A stretch of 41,125 nt of DNA from a virus: positions 1 through 41,125 of the IMG/VR virus record IMGVR_UViG_3300021091_006422; one strand, 5' to 3'. The translations under genes and the position numbers were made by a program. The notes below the pieces were generated by a model. That model worked only from the letters and a program-made list of their open reading frames with translations, was not told the origin of the DNA and did no database searches. Numbering within the stretch: position 1 is the first letter of the stretch; every line of letters begins with the position of its first letter. This document shows positions 15,220-23,008 of this stretch, one piece after another.

Positions 15220-15453
15220 GTGGGCCCGCTAGCTTTGCGGGACTATTTGAATAAATATCCCGTGAGCAGTGATGGAACGGTCAGAATGTCAGATACTGCT
15301 TTGTATAGGCATTTTAATAAAATGCGCGAGGAGATATTAAGGCATAAATGGATTGAGAGTGAAAAGGTTCATCATGATGTTGGGTTTGAATATGCTTTAG
15401 TTGATTGGATTGTCAAATATAAAGCAGGTTGGGATAAAAAGAGTAAGAATTAA
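15220..15453 (+). CDS. Small hypothetical protein
   Basis: 77 residues with a GTG start, the first possible start after an in-frame stop at 15208. Charged, helical and aromatic-rich (LYRHFNKMREEILRHKWIE), with no recognised family. The upstream 50 bases are unusual for this window: CG-rich (GTCGCGCGCG), then TAAGTAAGTAAG, AAGGAG at 15194-15199 and GGGGTGGGAGGTGGG. AAGGAG is too far from the GTG to be an ordinary Shine-Dalgarno. A CCCGC/GCGGG hairpin covers codons 2-7. The stop overlaps the spike gene's stop in TTAA. Confidence 0.5.
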   Translation: MGPLALRDYLNKYPVSSDGTVRMSDTALYRHFNKMREEILRHKWIESEKVHHDVGFEYALVDWIVKYKAGWDKKSKN

Positions 15454-17831
15454 GGTCCTTTTTTGCTGTTATTTTGGGAGCTAGCAATATTTCGACCTGC
15501 ATCATTATTCTTTTTAGCGGAATTGCGTAAATCAGTGTTATCCTTAACAAGAGTCAACGGCAGATTTCTGAAATGGTGGCTATGCGGATAGATGTAGAAG
15601 CAATTATCACTCGCATATAAATTTTTATCTGGTAAACAGCTATATATTGCTTCACCATTTCCTCTGAAACCGATCACCATGGATGTTTCATCGTTAGCAA
15701 TTCCATATACTTTAGTAAGTTCGGTTTCTTGTATTTCAACAGGTGCAGTAATATGATTAATGGATAATTCTCCTTCAATATGCGCTCCGCCCGCGACAAT
15801 TAGATTACGAGAGACTCCCAAGCTGCTGTCTATCATAACTTGTGCCATTTGACGCTGTTTTAGGTAAATTACATCTGCAGTGAGTGTAAATCTTTTACCA
15901 GCATCAATATTAACTTCGTTTGTACTTCCTAAATTTAATTGCTCACCCGCGACATTAACTATTGTACCACCAATCTGCACAGGGCCAAATGTTTTCATAC
16001 TAATACCACCTGACCCCACTTGCAAGGTGTATCTATTACAGGCATTTAAGGTATAATTACCACCAGGCAAATCATCCACATGAACATACTCCACCAAAGG
16101 AGAAGGTTGTTGATTTTCATACACTCCTGTTTCATCTACCAGTACTTGTGCATTATACATTTTACCTGTAGGGTCTACACGTATGCTACCAAAATCGTTC
16201 ATAACTAAGCCAATAGTTTCAATTTTATGTTTAGTAACATCAATTATCTCATGGCCGCCTAACCCAAGACCAGCTTCACTTTTGGCTAGTAACGTGGCTT
16301 TATTAGCAATAAGAGAACCAAGTTGTTGTTTTATTGGATCTGGTCCCCAGTTACCACCCATGCTGCTAGAACTTTTGCCAGTGCCGTTGCATGCTGGGCA
16401 TTTCTTAGTTTGCGGAAATTGTAATTCTCGAGGCTTACCAGGTGGAAAAGCCCCCTTTGGTTGCACAAAGCTATAATTGGAGACTTGTGATGTTAGCCCG
16501 TATCCTTTTCTGGATAGATAAGGACGGGGCCTGCCCCCTGGGGGTCGCTGACCTAATGGGATATCTACATTAACCGTTTCAAAGAAACCAGTATTAGGAC
16601 TAGCACCGGCAAAATAATTCCCTATGTAAACATTTGACATTTCTACTTTTTTAAATGGATCGTTTTTTAAAGTAGATATTTTCTTATTACCTCTACAAAC
16701 CGGACATACGCCTTGAGATCCTTTTTTGGATTGCTGAGCGCTATTAAAAAACCCTTTGCTATCTGTTCTTTGAGTTTCAAATCTTTGTTTGACGTCTGCA
16801 ATACTCTGCGCTGCATCTTTCCATTCTTGTATTGCCCCGGCGTCGAGACTACCGACTTTTCTGTAATAGTCTCCACGAATAATACTATCTCTATCACCGT
16901 CAACATAAAAATTATCCGCGCCTCTTACTGTTTCGAATTTGTCCCCCAGAATTAAATGCTGCTCATTAGCTGTGGCGAGATAAATTGATGCTTGATTAGT
17001 TAATTGTATAGAACTTCCACTGTAATGTGTTAATTTTAATGCTTCTTTATTGTCTGTATTAGTAAACTCTAAAGTACCACCTTTTTGATTTACAAGATAT
17101 TTGTTTCTATAAGTTTCTACATTATGATCAGTGTCACCTTGAGATTTACTTTTGTTTTCATATGAATCTGGATAATCAGATGTTTCATATACCCCTTGCC
17201 ATGCAGCAGCATCATGACTAGAAGCAAAATAAACAGGATACATTGGATTACCATCCATAAAAAATACCCAAAGATGGGAACCTACCGGAGGTACAGAAAA
17301 CGAACCTTTTGCTTTGTTGCTGTAAGATGCAGGCTTGTAACTCTGGCCATATATATTACTCTTGTTTGTACCAGAAGATCCAGGAGAGACAAATGCGTCT
17401 TTTAAAGCAAAATCTGATTTTTCCAAAATATTGGCAGGTTTTTCTCCAGTACCATCTTTATTTTGACTATACTTGGTGGGTTGAAAATCTTTTATTGGTG
17501 TTGAAGATTTGAGTTCATTACTGTCGCTTATTGTTGCACTTTGATTATAACTATTGTAACGACCAGCGGAAACTTCCCCTGCAAGAGGTGAAGCACACTC
17601 CGCCCATGGTAATATGTCTTTCACTTCTTCAACAATATCTGTTAACGGGCTCTCTACATTGGATCCTAAAAATTTAAACTTTTTATCTTTGGATGATTCA
17701 GTCCAGTTATTATATACAGTAGGTGCCAAGTGGGGTACAAAAACTTTGACTCTGCCTTTTTTAAGAGGATCGTTATTAGCTACACAGATACCTAAGTAGT
17801 TGCCGTAGAGTTTATTATCAGGCTGCGCCAT
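15450..17831 (-). CDS. Baseplate central spike protein (gp5/VgrG-like) with paired zinc-knuckle motifs
   Basis: A 793-residue spike. Residues 1-215 contain the gp5-type OB-fold: YGNYLGICVANNDPLKKGRV at 9-28, then WAECASPLAG and SFSVPPVGSHLWVFFMDGNP, which are hallmarks of the N-terminal domain that links the spike to gp27. Residues 240-340 and 500-690 have the short repetitive beta pattern of a spike helix (for example GSSIQLTNQASIYL and GGISMKTFGPVQIGGTIVNV). No lysozyme domain is seen, unlike T4 gp5. Two DnaJ-like CxxCxG motifs lie at C376/C379 and C478/C481. The C-terminal HSHHF (about 755) is a possible metal site. It overlaps the upstream 3D-domain gene by 14 bases. Confidence 0.85.
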   Translation of the reverse strand: MAQPDNKLYGNYLGICVANNDPLKKGRVKVFVPHLAPTVYNNWTESSKDKKFKFLGSNVESPLTDIVEEVKDILPWAECASPLAGEVSAGRYNSYNQSATISDSNELKSSTPIKDFQPTKYSQNKDGTGEKPANILEKSDFALKDAFVSPGSSGTNKSNIYGQSYKPASYSNKAKGSFSVPPVGSHLWVFFMDGNPMYPVYFASSHDAAAWQGVYETSDYPDSYENKSKSQGDTDHNVETYRNKYLVNQKGGTLEFTNTDNKEALKLTHYSGSSIQLTNQASIYLATANEQHLILGDKFETVRGADNFYVDGDRDSIIRGDYYRKVGSLDAGAIQEWKDAAQSIADVKQRFETQRTDSKGFFNSAQQSKKGSQGVCPVCRGNKKISTLKNDPFKKVEMSNVYIGNYFAGASPNTGFFETVNVDIPLGQRPPGGRPRPYLSRKGYGLTSQVSNYSFVQPKGAFPPGKPRELQFPQTKKCPACNGTGKSSSSMGGNWGPDPIKQQLGSLIANKATLLAKSEAGLGLGGHEIIDVTKHKIETIGLVMNDFGSIRVDPTGKMYNAQVLVDETGVYENQQPSPLVEYVHVDDLPGGNYTLNACNRYTLQVGSGGISMKTFGPVQIGGTIVNVAGEQLNLGSTNEVNIDAGKRFTLTADVIYLKQRQMAQVMIDSSLGVSRNLIVAGGAHIEGELSINHITAPVEIQETELTKVYGIANDETSMVIGFRGNGEAIYSCLPDKNLYASDNCFYIYPHSHHFRNLPLTLVKDNTDLRNSAKKNNDAGRNIASSQNNSKKGP

Positions 17832-18912
17832 AAGTTGGTGGAGAATATCTCGCGTATTTATATTGACTCTTTGGAGGATAAACTGTTACTACCACTTCTT
17901 GTGTGGGTATAGACTTGGTAAATGCCAAGGCTGTTTCTTTTTTTTCGAAATATATATCTACTATAGGCAAACGACCACCACTAGCACGGCGCGCCTTTAC
18001 TGCTCCTCCAGTATCTACAGCAAGCCTTGTACCAGCATATGGTATATCTATTCTACTGAGATAAGGAATAATCACTGGATCTACAGCAGCACTGATACCC
18101 TCCGCTAGTATTCTTCCAGTAGAGCTTAGTTTTTGTGCTGTATAATAATCTGTCCCAGATCCTTTTGACCAATATACGGTCAGTCTTACCGCTAACTTAT
18201 ACCCATTTTCGTTTCCCCCGCTAAACGCCGGGGAACTTAATTGCTGGAAAGGCAATTGACCGGAATTAGAAAACCCGGGGTTGTTAACCTGGTCAAAAGC
18301 CATTTGCTGTGCCACATTAGATATATTGTTTTTTGCACTGGCCACAGTTTCATTAATTTTGTTTGTTAAATTAGAAGGGTTAGCCAAATCCCTAATTCCT
18401 TTTGGTGTTAACTGGGATACTGATGAGAAAGCATTCTGCATTGCTGATTGTATATTGCCTATCTGACTACCTTGTGCTGCATTCGTAAGAGCACCTACCA
18501 TTTGATCTGCGGATTTGATAGAGAATTTATTACTCATCTGAGATAATAAAGAATCTAATTGATCTAATGCCCCCGTAGCATCAAAACTACCTATATTGCC
18601 TATGGTTTTACCAGCAACTGCATTAATAAGACCTGTTGCTTGCTGCTGTACTTGAGGTGCAATTTGATTTAATCCTTGAGTCATTTTGTTAGTAAAATTA
18701 GATGGAGATAGCAGTTGCTGTGCACCGTTGCTGGCAGCATTAATAAAATTGTTAGGTAACAATGCCGATGCCTGTTGTCCAAATTGGTCAAATGATGGCA
18801 CGCTTGTCATTTGTTGCAATTCTGCTTGCGTTATGCCACTAAGCTTATTTTGAAGCTCTTGAGCTACAGTTGTTAAATCTGCGGCATTATAATTCACTAT
18901 ATTATTTAACAA
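17818..18912 (-). CDS. Tail/baseplate protein with C-terminal 3D peptidoglycan-lytic domain
   Basis: A 364-residue protein with two parts. Residues 1-235 are low-complexity, Gln/Asn/Ser/Ala-rich and helical, with imperfect repeats such as LLSPSNFTNKM and LANPSNLTNKI, likely a virion scaffold. Residues 238-345 are a 3D domain with D278 (AVDPVIIPY), D300 (AVDTGGAV) and D319 (IVDIYF), homologous to the protein at 5540-6106. The start is TTG at 18912, preceded by AAAGAGA, a plausible Shine-Dalgarno. Its end overlaps the spike gene. As the spike lacks a lysozyme domain, this protein probably supplies virion-associated wall-degrading activity during DNA entry (inference). Confidence 0.8.
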   Translation of the reverse strand: MLNNIVNYNAADLTTVAQELQNKLSGITQAELQQMTSVPSFDQFGQQASALLPNNFINAASNGAQQLLSPSNFTNKMTQGLNQIAPQVQQQATGLINAVAGKTIGNIGSFDATGALDQLDSLLSQMSNKFSIKSADQMVGALTNAAQGSQIGNIQSAMQNAFSSVSQLTPKGIRDLANPSNLTNKINETVASAKNNISNVAQQMAFDQVNNPGFSNSGQLPFQQLSSPAFSGGNENGYKLAVRLTVYWSKGSGTDYYTAQKLSSTGRILAEGISAAVDPVIIPYLSRIDIPYAGTRLAVDTGGAVKARRASGGRLPIVDIYFEKKETALAFTKSIPTQEVVVTVYPPKSQYKYARYSPPTYGAA

Positions 18913-18935
18913 TCTCTTTGATTTCTCGAACTAGG

Positions 18936-18945
18936 TATTATAATA
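18936..18945 (+). promoter_or_regulatory. Palindromic bidirectional -10 element
   Basis: TATTATAATA is a perfect palindrome giving a TATAAT on both strands. On the + strand TATAAT (18939-18944) ends 8 bases before the ATG at 18952, with a poor -35 (TTTGAT, 15-base spacing). On the - strand it is 26 bases upstream of the TTG at 18912. Confidence 0.45.
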
Positions 18946-18951
18946 GAATTA

Positions 18952-19758
18952 ATGAAAGTGTCTCATGAATCTCCCATATCAATCATAGATTATTCACAGA
19001 CATACAATGATTTTGATTATGCATTAGTACATTTGTTTGAACAATATCCAGCATACTATCAATTCTTTAAATCTGCCAGATCCGTATATGATAGAGAAGT
19101 ACTTCTCGACAACAGCATATTTGAACTAGGCAAAGCTTTTGATTCAGACAAATTCTATGCAGCTGCTTTGGATTTGCAGCCTAACATGTTTATTGTGCCT
19201 GATGTTTTAGAAGATGGCCATGGAACTATTGAAAGCTTCAAACAATTTGAACACAAAAAGAACGATTTAAAAGATACATTTTTAACCAAGGCTATTGGTG
19301 CTGTACAAGGTAAAAACTGGCAAGAACTAACAGAATGCTACAAATTTATGGTAGATCATGCTGACATGATTGCCATTAGTTTTGACTTTAGCTACTATCA
19401 AACTACTGGCCAAGGCTGGCACCATCTGGAGCGTTGGTGCTCAGGTCGTCAGCGTTTTATTCAGGACCTAATAAATAATGGCATATGGAGGTGGGACAAA
19501 CCTCATCATTTACTGGGCTGCTCATTAGCAAAAGAGTTTAGATATTATGTCGATAGAAACATTCACAATATTGTGTCTTGTGATACTAGCAATCCAGTTG
19601 TTGCCGCTATTCATGGATTAAAGTATGATGCAGATTATGGGCTACAAACTAAACCCACAACTAAATTAGCTGATTTAATTACTCATGAGCTCACACCTGA
19701 ACAATTGAGTATTCTTAATTATAATGTGAGTATGTTTAAAAAGATTTTACGCCGCTAA
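18952..19758 (+). CDS. TGT-superfamily transglycosylase (DpdA-like)
   Basis: A 268-residue TIM-barrel protein related to tRNA-guanine transglycosylases, which swap guanine for a 7-deazaguanine base. Corresponding motifs are LLDNSIFELG (51-60) for DSGGFQ with D53, IVPDVLED (81-88), GAVQGKNW (116-123) for the GIVQGG substrate loop, HHLLGCSLAKEF (185-196) for GGLAVGE, and SCDTSNPV (209-216) for SVDCVLPT, with D211 as probable nucleophile. The C-terminal CxCxxC zinc site of true TGTs is absent, as I recall for phage DpdA enzymes that act on DNA. QueF and a formyltransferase in the same operon support a DNA-modifying role. The substrate (DNA or tRNA) remains unproven. Confidence 0.75.
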   Translation: MKVSHESPISIIDYSQTYNDFDYALVHLFEQYPAYYQFFKSARSVYDREVLLDNSIFELGKAFDSDKFYAAALDLQPNMFIVPDVLEDGHGTIESFKQFEHKKNDLKDTFLTKAIGAVQGKNWQELTECYKFMVDHADMIAISFDFSYYQTTGQGWHHLERWCSGRQRFIQDLINNGIWRWDKPHHLLGCSLAKEFRYYVDRNIHNIVSCDTSNPVVAAIHGLKYDADYGLQTKPTTKLADLITHELTPEQLSILNYNVSMFKKILRR

Positions 19759-21341
19759 TGGTAAAAAAAGTAATAGTTGTTGGTGGCGGTAATGCAGGAT
19801 ATTCTGTTGCAGTAGCAATAAAAAGGATAAACCCTGATATAGACGTACACTTATTTTATTCAAAAGAAGTACCCACCCTGGGCGTAGGTGAGAGCACAGT
19901 ACCACAAGTTGCAACTTTTTACACAGCGTTCCTAGGCTATAATCAAACAGAGTTCATGCGAAAAACCGACACAGTTTTTAAATTTGCAAATAAATTAGAA
20001 AATTTTGTACACAATAAAGGCGAGTATACATATTTTGGGTTCTCATATAATTTACAAGGAAAAGATTTGTTAAACGGGTTTTTTCATCAATACAACAATA
20101 ACAGCTTTAGAAGTGTTGTGAATAATAGAGACCGTTTTACTGATTATTTTATAGCCTTGTATAATCAAAATTGTTTAAAGTTTAATGATGTTAACCCCTA
20201 CATAAATGAACATTTTGGATTCTTGGAGCAAAACAAATGCCCGTTTTATAACGATCATTACTTAGCCAATAGCTGTTGGAGTTGGGCATATCATACAGAC
20301 GCAAACAAAATAACTGATGTTTTAAAGCAAACAGCAAAAGACATACATATTGTTGAGCATGAATGTAATGTGACACCAATTATTGAGAATAATATTTGCA
20401 AAGGTATATCTGACGGTACAACAACACATACAGCTGATCTATACGTAGATGCAAGCGGGTTTTCACGCGTACTTTTTAGCAAAATGGTGAATGAATGGCA
20501 AGACTACCCCCTTATACCTGTAAGCAAAGCCTGGCTTGTTAATAGTAATTATGTGAACAAAGAAATCCAAATGACCGCGTACACCAGGTCTATTGCCATG
20601 AATGCTGGTTGGAGATTTGAAATTGCGCTTTACAGCAGAATAGGAAATGGTTATGTTTTTAGCCCCAAGCATATAAGTGATGAAGATGCATACAAAGAGC
20701 TAGAACAACAAATACCCTCCTCAACTTGGGTGCAACAGCCTAGATTAATTTCATGGCAACCAGGAAGGTATAAAAAAGCTGCAGTCAATAACTTAATATC
20801 TGCAGGCATAGCCACTGGGTTTTTTGAGCCATTATTATCTAATGCACTATACCTCTCGGTGTCTTCAGCAAAAAAAATAGCTCTACTTCTTCAAAAAAAT
20901 AACAAAGGTACAAACATGGCTGAGTTAATGGACGACTATAATCAATCCACCGATATACTATATGCAAGCATATATGATTTCTTGGCTGCTACATATAAAT
21001 TTACTTCTCGCGTCGACACCCCTTTCTGGCGAGAGCAACACGAAGCAGGTAAGAGCTTAAACCTTGCAGAAAAAATTAAAACCCAATATTACAGCGAGTA
21101 CAATAATATAGAAAATAATATTAACGGGTATAGTATATTTCCTGACTTCATGTGGATTAATTTGGCGGCCCATTTCAATCAAAACATAAACTGGCCGCCA
21201 GAATACACAATAGATAAAAACAAGTTGAATTTAGCGGAAATGACGTTTAAATATATTAGGGAGAAAAGCGAACAATCCGCTCTTTTAAGCCCCACATTTT
21301 ATGACTGGCACAGAAAACACATTTATGACAACCAACCGTAG
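19758..21341 (+). CDS. Flavin-dependent (tryptophan-type) halogenase
   Basis: FAD-dependent halogenase, which forms HOX from FADH2, O2 and halide. The FAD motif is VVGGGNAGYSVA (7-18) and the family motif GVGESTVP is at 42-49. K75 (TVFKFANK) aligns with catalytic K79 of RebH and E357 (GFFEPLLS) with RebH E346; RVDTPFWRE also matches. The WxWxIP motif that limits monooxygenase activity is altered to WRFEIA (285-290). At 527 residues it is full length. The start overlaps the previous stop by one base (TAATG). The substrate is unknown; I recall a characterised cyanophage halogenase (VirX1) with a preference for iodide. The neighbours point to a nucleobase or its precursor. Confidence 0.88.
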   Translation: MVKKVIVVGGGNAGYSVAVAIKRINPDIDVHLFYSKEVPTLGVGESTVPQVATFYTAFLGYNQTEFMRKTDTVFKFANKLENFVHNKGEYTYFGFSYNLQGKDLLNGFFHQYNNNSFRSVVNNRDRFTDYFIALYNQNCLKFNDVNPYINEHFGFLEQNKCPFYNDHYLANSCWSWAYHTDANKITDVLKQTAKDIHIVEHECNVTPIIENNICKGISDGTTTHTADLYVDASGFSRVLFSKMVNEWQDYPLIPVSKAWLVNSNYVNKEIQMTAYTRSIAMNAGWRFEIALYSRIGNGYVFSPKHISDEDAYKELEQQIPSSTWVQQPRLISWQPGRYKKAAVNNLISAGIATGFFEPLLSNALYLSVSSAKKIALLLQKNNKGTNMAELMDDYNQSTDILYASIYDFLAATYKFTSRVDTPFWREQHEAGKSLNLAEKIKTQYYSEYNNIENNINGYSIFPDFMWINLAAHFNQNINWPPEYTIDKNKLNLAEMTFKYIREKSEQSALLSPTFYDWHRKHIYDNQP

Positions 21342-21909
21342 ACCTTGGGTGGCATTTTTTTCCCAAACTGGGACAGAAATTTATAATTTAATAAATAGTT
21401 TAAGTATTTTTCCGGACTGTATTGTTACAAACCAGCAGCAAACAGAAAAAATTAATAAAAACCTTATTGACACCGTAAAGTTTAGGGAACATAAACTAAA
21501 TTTAAAAAATTTATGGGAGTTTATACCTAAAAATCCTTCTCTAAGAGACTATAACGGCATTCTTAAGAATTTTGATAACCCTATCATAACATTACACGGT
21601 TTTTTAAGGATAGTTCCAAAAAAAATATGCGAGAAATATGAAATTTATAACTTACACCCAGGTTTAATTACAAAATATCCTGAGCTTAAAGGGTTTAACC
21701 CCCAGGAAAGAGCATACATACAAGGATATTCTACTGCTGGGTGTGTTATTCATAAAGTTGTACCTGAAGTTGATGAAGGTCCAATTGTTAAGTCTGGTCA
21801 AATTTTAATCGAAGGGCTGCCACTGCCTGATATCTATAAAAAATTACACGATCTTGCATTTTTACTCTGGAAAAAGTTTATAACAGAGGATAAAATACTC
21901 GAAAAGTGA
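21325..21909 (+). CDS. PurN-like formyltransferase (candidate DpdN)
   Basis: GART-fold enzyme that transfers a formyl group from 10-formyl-tetrahydrofolate to an amine. Counting from this ATG, the catalytic triad is visible as N109 and H111 in YNLHPGLITKYP and D150 in PEVDEGPI. LHGFLRIVP precedes it as the conserved LAGFMRIL strand, and AGCVIHKV matches TGCTVHxV. I chose ATG 21325; an in-frame ATG at 21301 would add 8 residues and overlap the halogenase more deeply. The enzyme is 194 residues, a bare catalytic domain. DpdN, a predicted dPreQ1 formyltransferase in phages, is the best functional match because QueF and a DpdA-like enzyme are adjacent. Confidence 0.8.
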   Translation: MTTNRRPWVAFFSQTGTEIYNLINSLSIFPDCIVTNQQQTEKINKNLIDTVKFREHKLNLKNLWEFIPKNPSLRDYNGILKNFDNPIITLHGFLRIVPKKICEKYEIYNLHPGLITKYPELKGFNPQERAYIQGYSTAGCVIHKVVPEVDEGPIVKSGQILIEGLPLPDIYKKLHDLAFLLWKKFITEDKILEK

Positions 21910-22253
21910 ATCCAGATGATGTAATTAAGACGGTTGAAGGTACTTACCCTGAAACATGTGAGGAGTTTAAGAAAATACAGCGTGAGCAATATGAAGTTTT
22001 CTGCAAAAAGCAGTTTGATTATGGGCCACATAATATTAGTCTGGGATCTGATTTGCATAAAAAAGAAGATATACAAGCATCCATATCTGCAATAGTTGTC
22101 AGACTTAATGACAAGATACAACGGCTTATTAATTTGGTATTGAGAAAGAAAACATTTGAAACGGCCAACGAACCCATCTTTGACGCTTTTAGCGACACAG
22201 CAGTTTACTGCATTATTGCAGAAATTGTAAAGAGAAAAAAATGGTGTAAATGA
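21906..22253 (+). CDS. Nmad1/DUF1599-like nucleotide-modification-associated protein
   Basis: A 115-residue helical protein. KKQFDYGPHNISLG (34-47), a central DIQASISAIVVRLNDKIQRL helix and a C-terminal EPIFDAFSDTAVYCIIAEIV match the DUF1599 / nucleotide modification associated domain 1 pattern (K-x-x-DYG, R-x-x-DKxxRL, D-x-x-x-D-x-x-x-Y). The family is found near nucleotide-modification genes in phages; its biochemical role is unknown to me. The GTG start overlaps the formyltransferase stop as GTGA, and the stop overlaps the next small gene as ATGA. Confidence 0.65.
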   Translation: MNPDDVIKTVEGTYPETCEEFKKIQREQYEVFCKKQFDYGPHNISLGSDLHKKEDIQASISAIVVRLNDKIQRLINLVLRKKTFETANEPIFDAFSDTAVYCIIAEIVKRKKWCK

Positions 22254-22399
22254 AACAACCCCACATCAGGCACACCTGGGTTGACGACGATAATCACCCT
22301 TTAAAAGGCTATCCCGTAGACGAGCTAGAGTTTATCGATGAAAACTGGTGGCAAATTATTGTTAGAAAAATTAAAGAATTGGTTGGCATACTTAAATAG
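22250..22399 (+). CDS. Small 49-residue protein
   Basis: A short open frame whose ATG overlaps the preceding stop (ATGA) and which fills the gap to the kinase gene. It encodes MKQPHIRHTWVDDDNHPLKG, then an acidic, Trp-rich region (ENWWQIIVRKI) and an amphipathic helical end. The coupling and codon pattern support translation. A strong promoter for the kinase lies over its final codons. No family recognised. Confidence 0.55.
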   Translation: MKQPHIRHTWVDDDNHPLKGYPVDELEFIDENWWQIIVRKIKELVGILK

Positions 22400-22411
22400 T
22401 TCATCTATAAT
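22383..22411 (+). promoter_or_regulatory. Near-consensus sigma70 promoter, leaderless start
   Basis: TTGGCA (22383-22388), an ideal 17-base spacer and TATAAT (22406-22411). The GTG at 22418 is exactly 7 bases past the -10 box. This is the best promoter in the window and would drive the kinase and queF separately from the upstream genes. Confidence 0.7.
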
Positions 22412-22417
22412 AAAATT

Positions 22418-23008
22418 GTGAACGTTACTTTTACTGGTCCGCAGTGCTCTGGTAAAACTACTTTGCTTAAGCAAATGAAGCAAACAAGTGGTATCATGGA
22501 TCAATTTTTTTATATTGATGAGGTTACAAGACTAGTTAAAAGAGAGTTTAATGTACCTATTAACGAAGAAGGTGCAAATGATGTAACACAATTGTTAATC
22601 ATAAACAAAGAACTAGAGAATTTATTTAAATATAACTATGAATTATGGTCAGGATACAGAGGTAGTGTTCATGATAGGTGCTTGCTTGATGGTTTAGTAT
22701 TTACAGAATTTTTTTATGAGAAAAAATTAGTTAGTCAACAGGTATGGTCGCAGGCTTTAAGTTATTGGAATAGATTCCATATCAAATATGATATTATTTT
22801 TTATCCTGATCCTCATGAAATAAAATTGGAAGATGATGGAGAGAGAAGCACTAATAACGAATTTAGAAATGCTATCATAGACAAGTATGAAAATTATTAT
22901 ATAAACCAATTTCAATGGAAAGAAAGGGTACATATTTTAAAAGGAACAGTTGAAGAACGCATGGAACAGATTAAAATAGTACTTAATGAACACCACACTA
23001 GACAATAG
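22418..23008 (+). CDS. P-loop nucleoside/nucleotide kinase (NadR/AAA_28-like)
   Basis: A 196-residue P-loop kinase. FTGPQCSGKTTLLKQM (5-20) is the Walker A motif. FYIDEVTRLVKREF fits the NadR-like E-x-x-R helix. SVHDRCLLDGLVF holds the DR motif that binds the phosphoryl-acceptor nucleoside. The lid-like EDDGERSTNNEFR segment follows a DIIFYPDP strand. It matches NadR-type/AAA_28 ATPases or small nucleotide kinases, not classical thymidylate kinase. In this operon it could phosphorylate a modified (7-deaza) nucleoside or a normal dNMP (inference). The GTG start coincides with the predicted transcription start. Confidence 0.7.
   Translation: MNVTFTGPQCSGKTTLLKQMKQTSGIMDQFFYIDEVTRLVKREFNVPINEEGANDVTQLLIINKELENLFKYNYELWSGYRGSVHDRCLLDGLVFTEFFYEKKLVSQQVWSQALSYWNRFHIKYDIIFYPDPHEIKLEDDGERSTNNEFRNAIIDKYENYYINQFQWKERVHILKGTVEERMEQIKIVLNEHHTRQ

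Noticed and set aside
15201-15254. ATT-started 17-codon peptide just after AAGGAG
   Set aside because: The Shine-Dalgarno spacing fits, but ATT starts are rare and the frame ends after 17 codons; kept only as a remark on the unusual leader.
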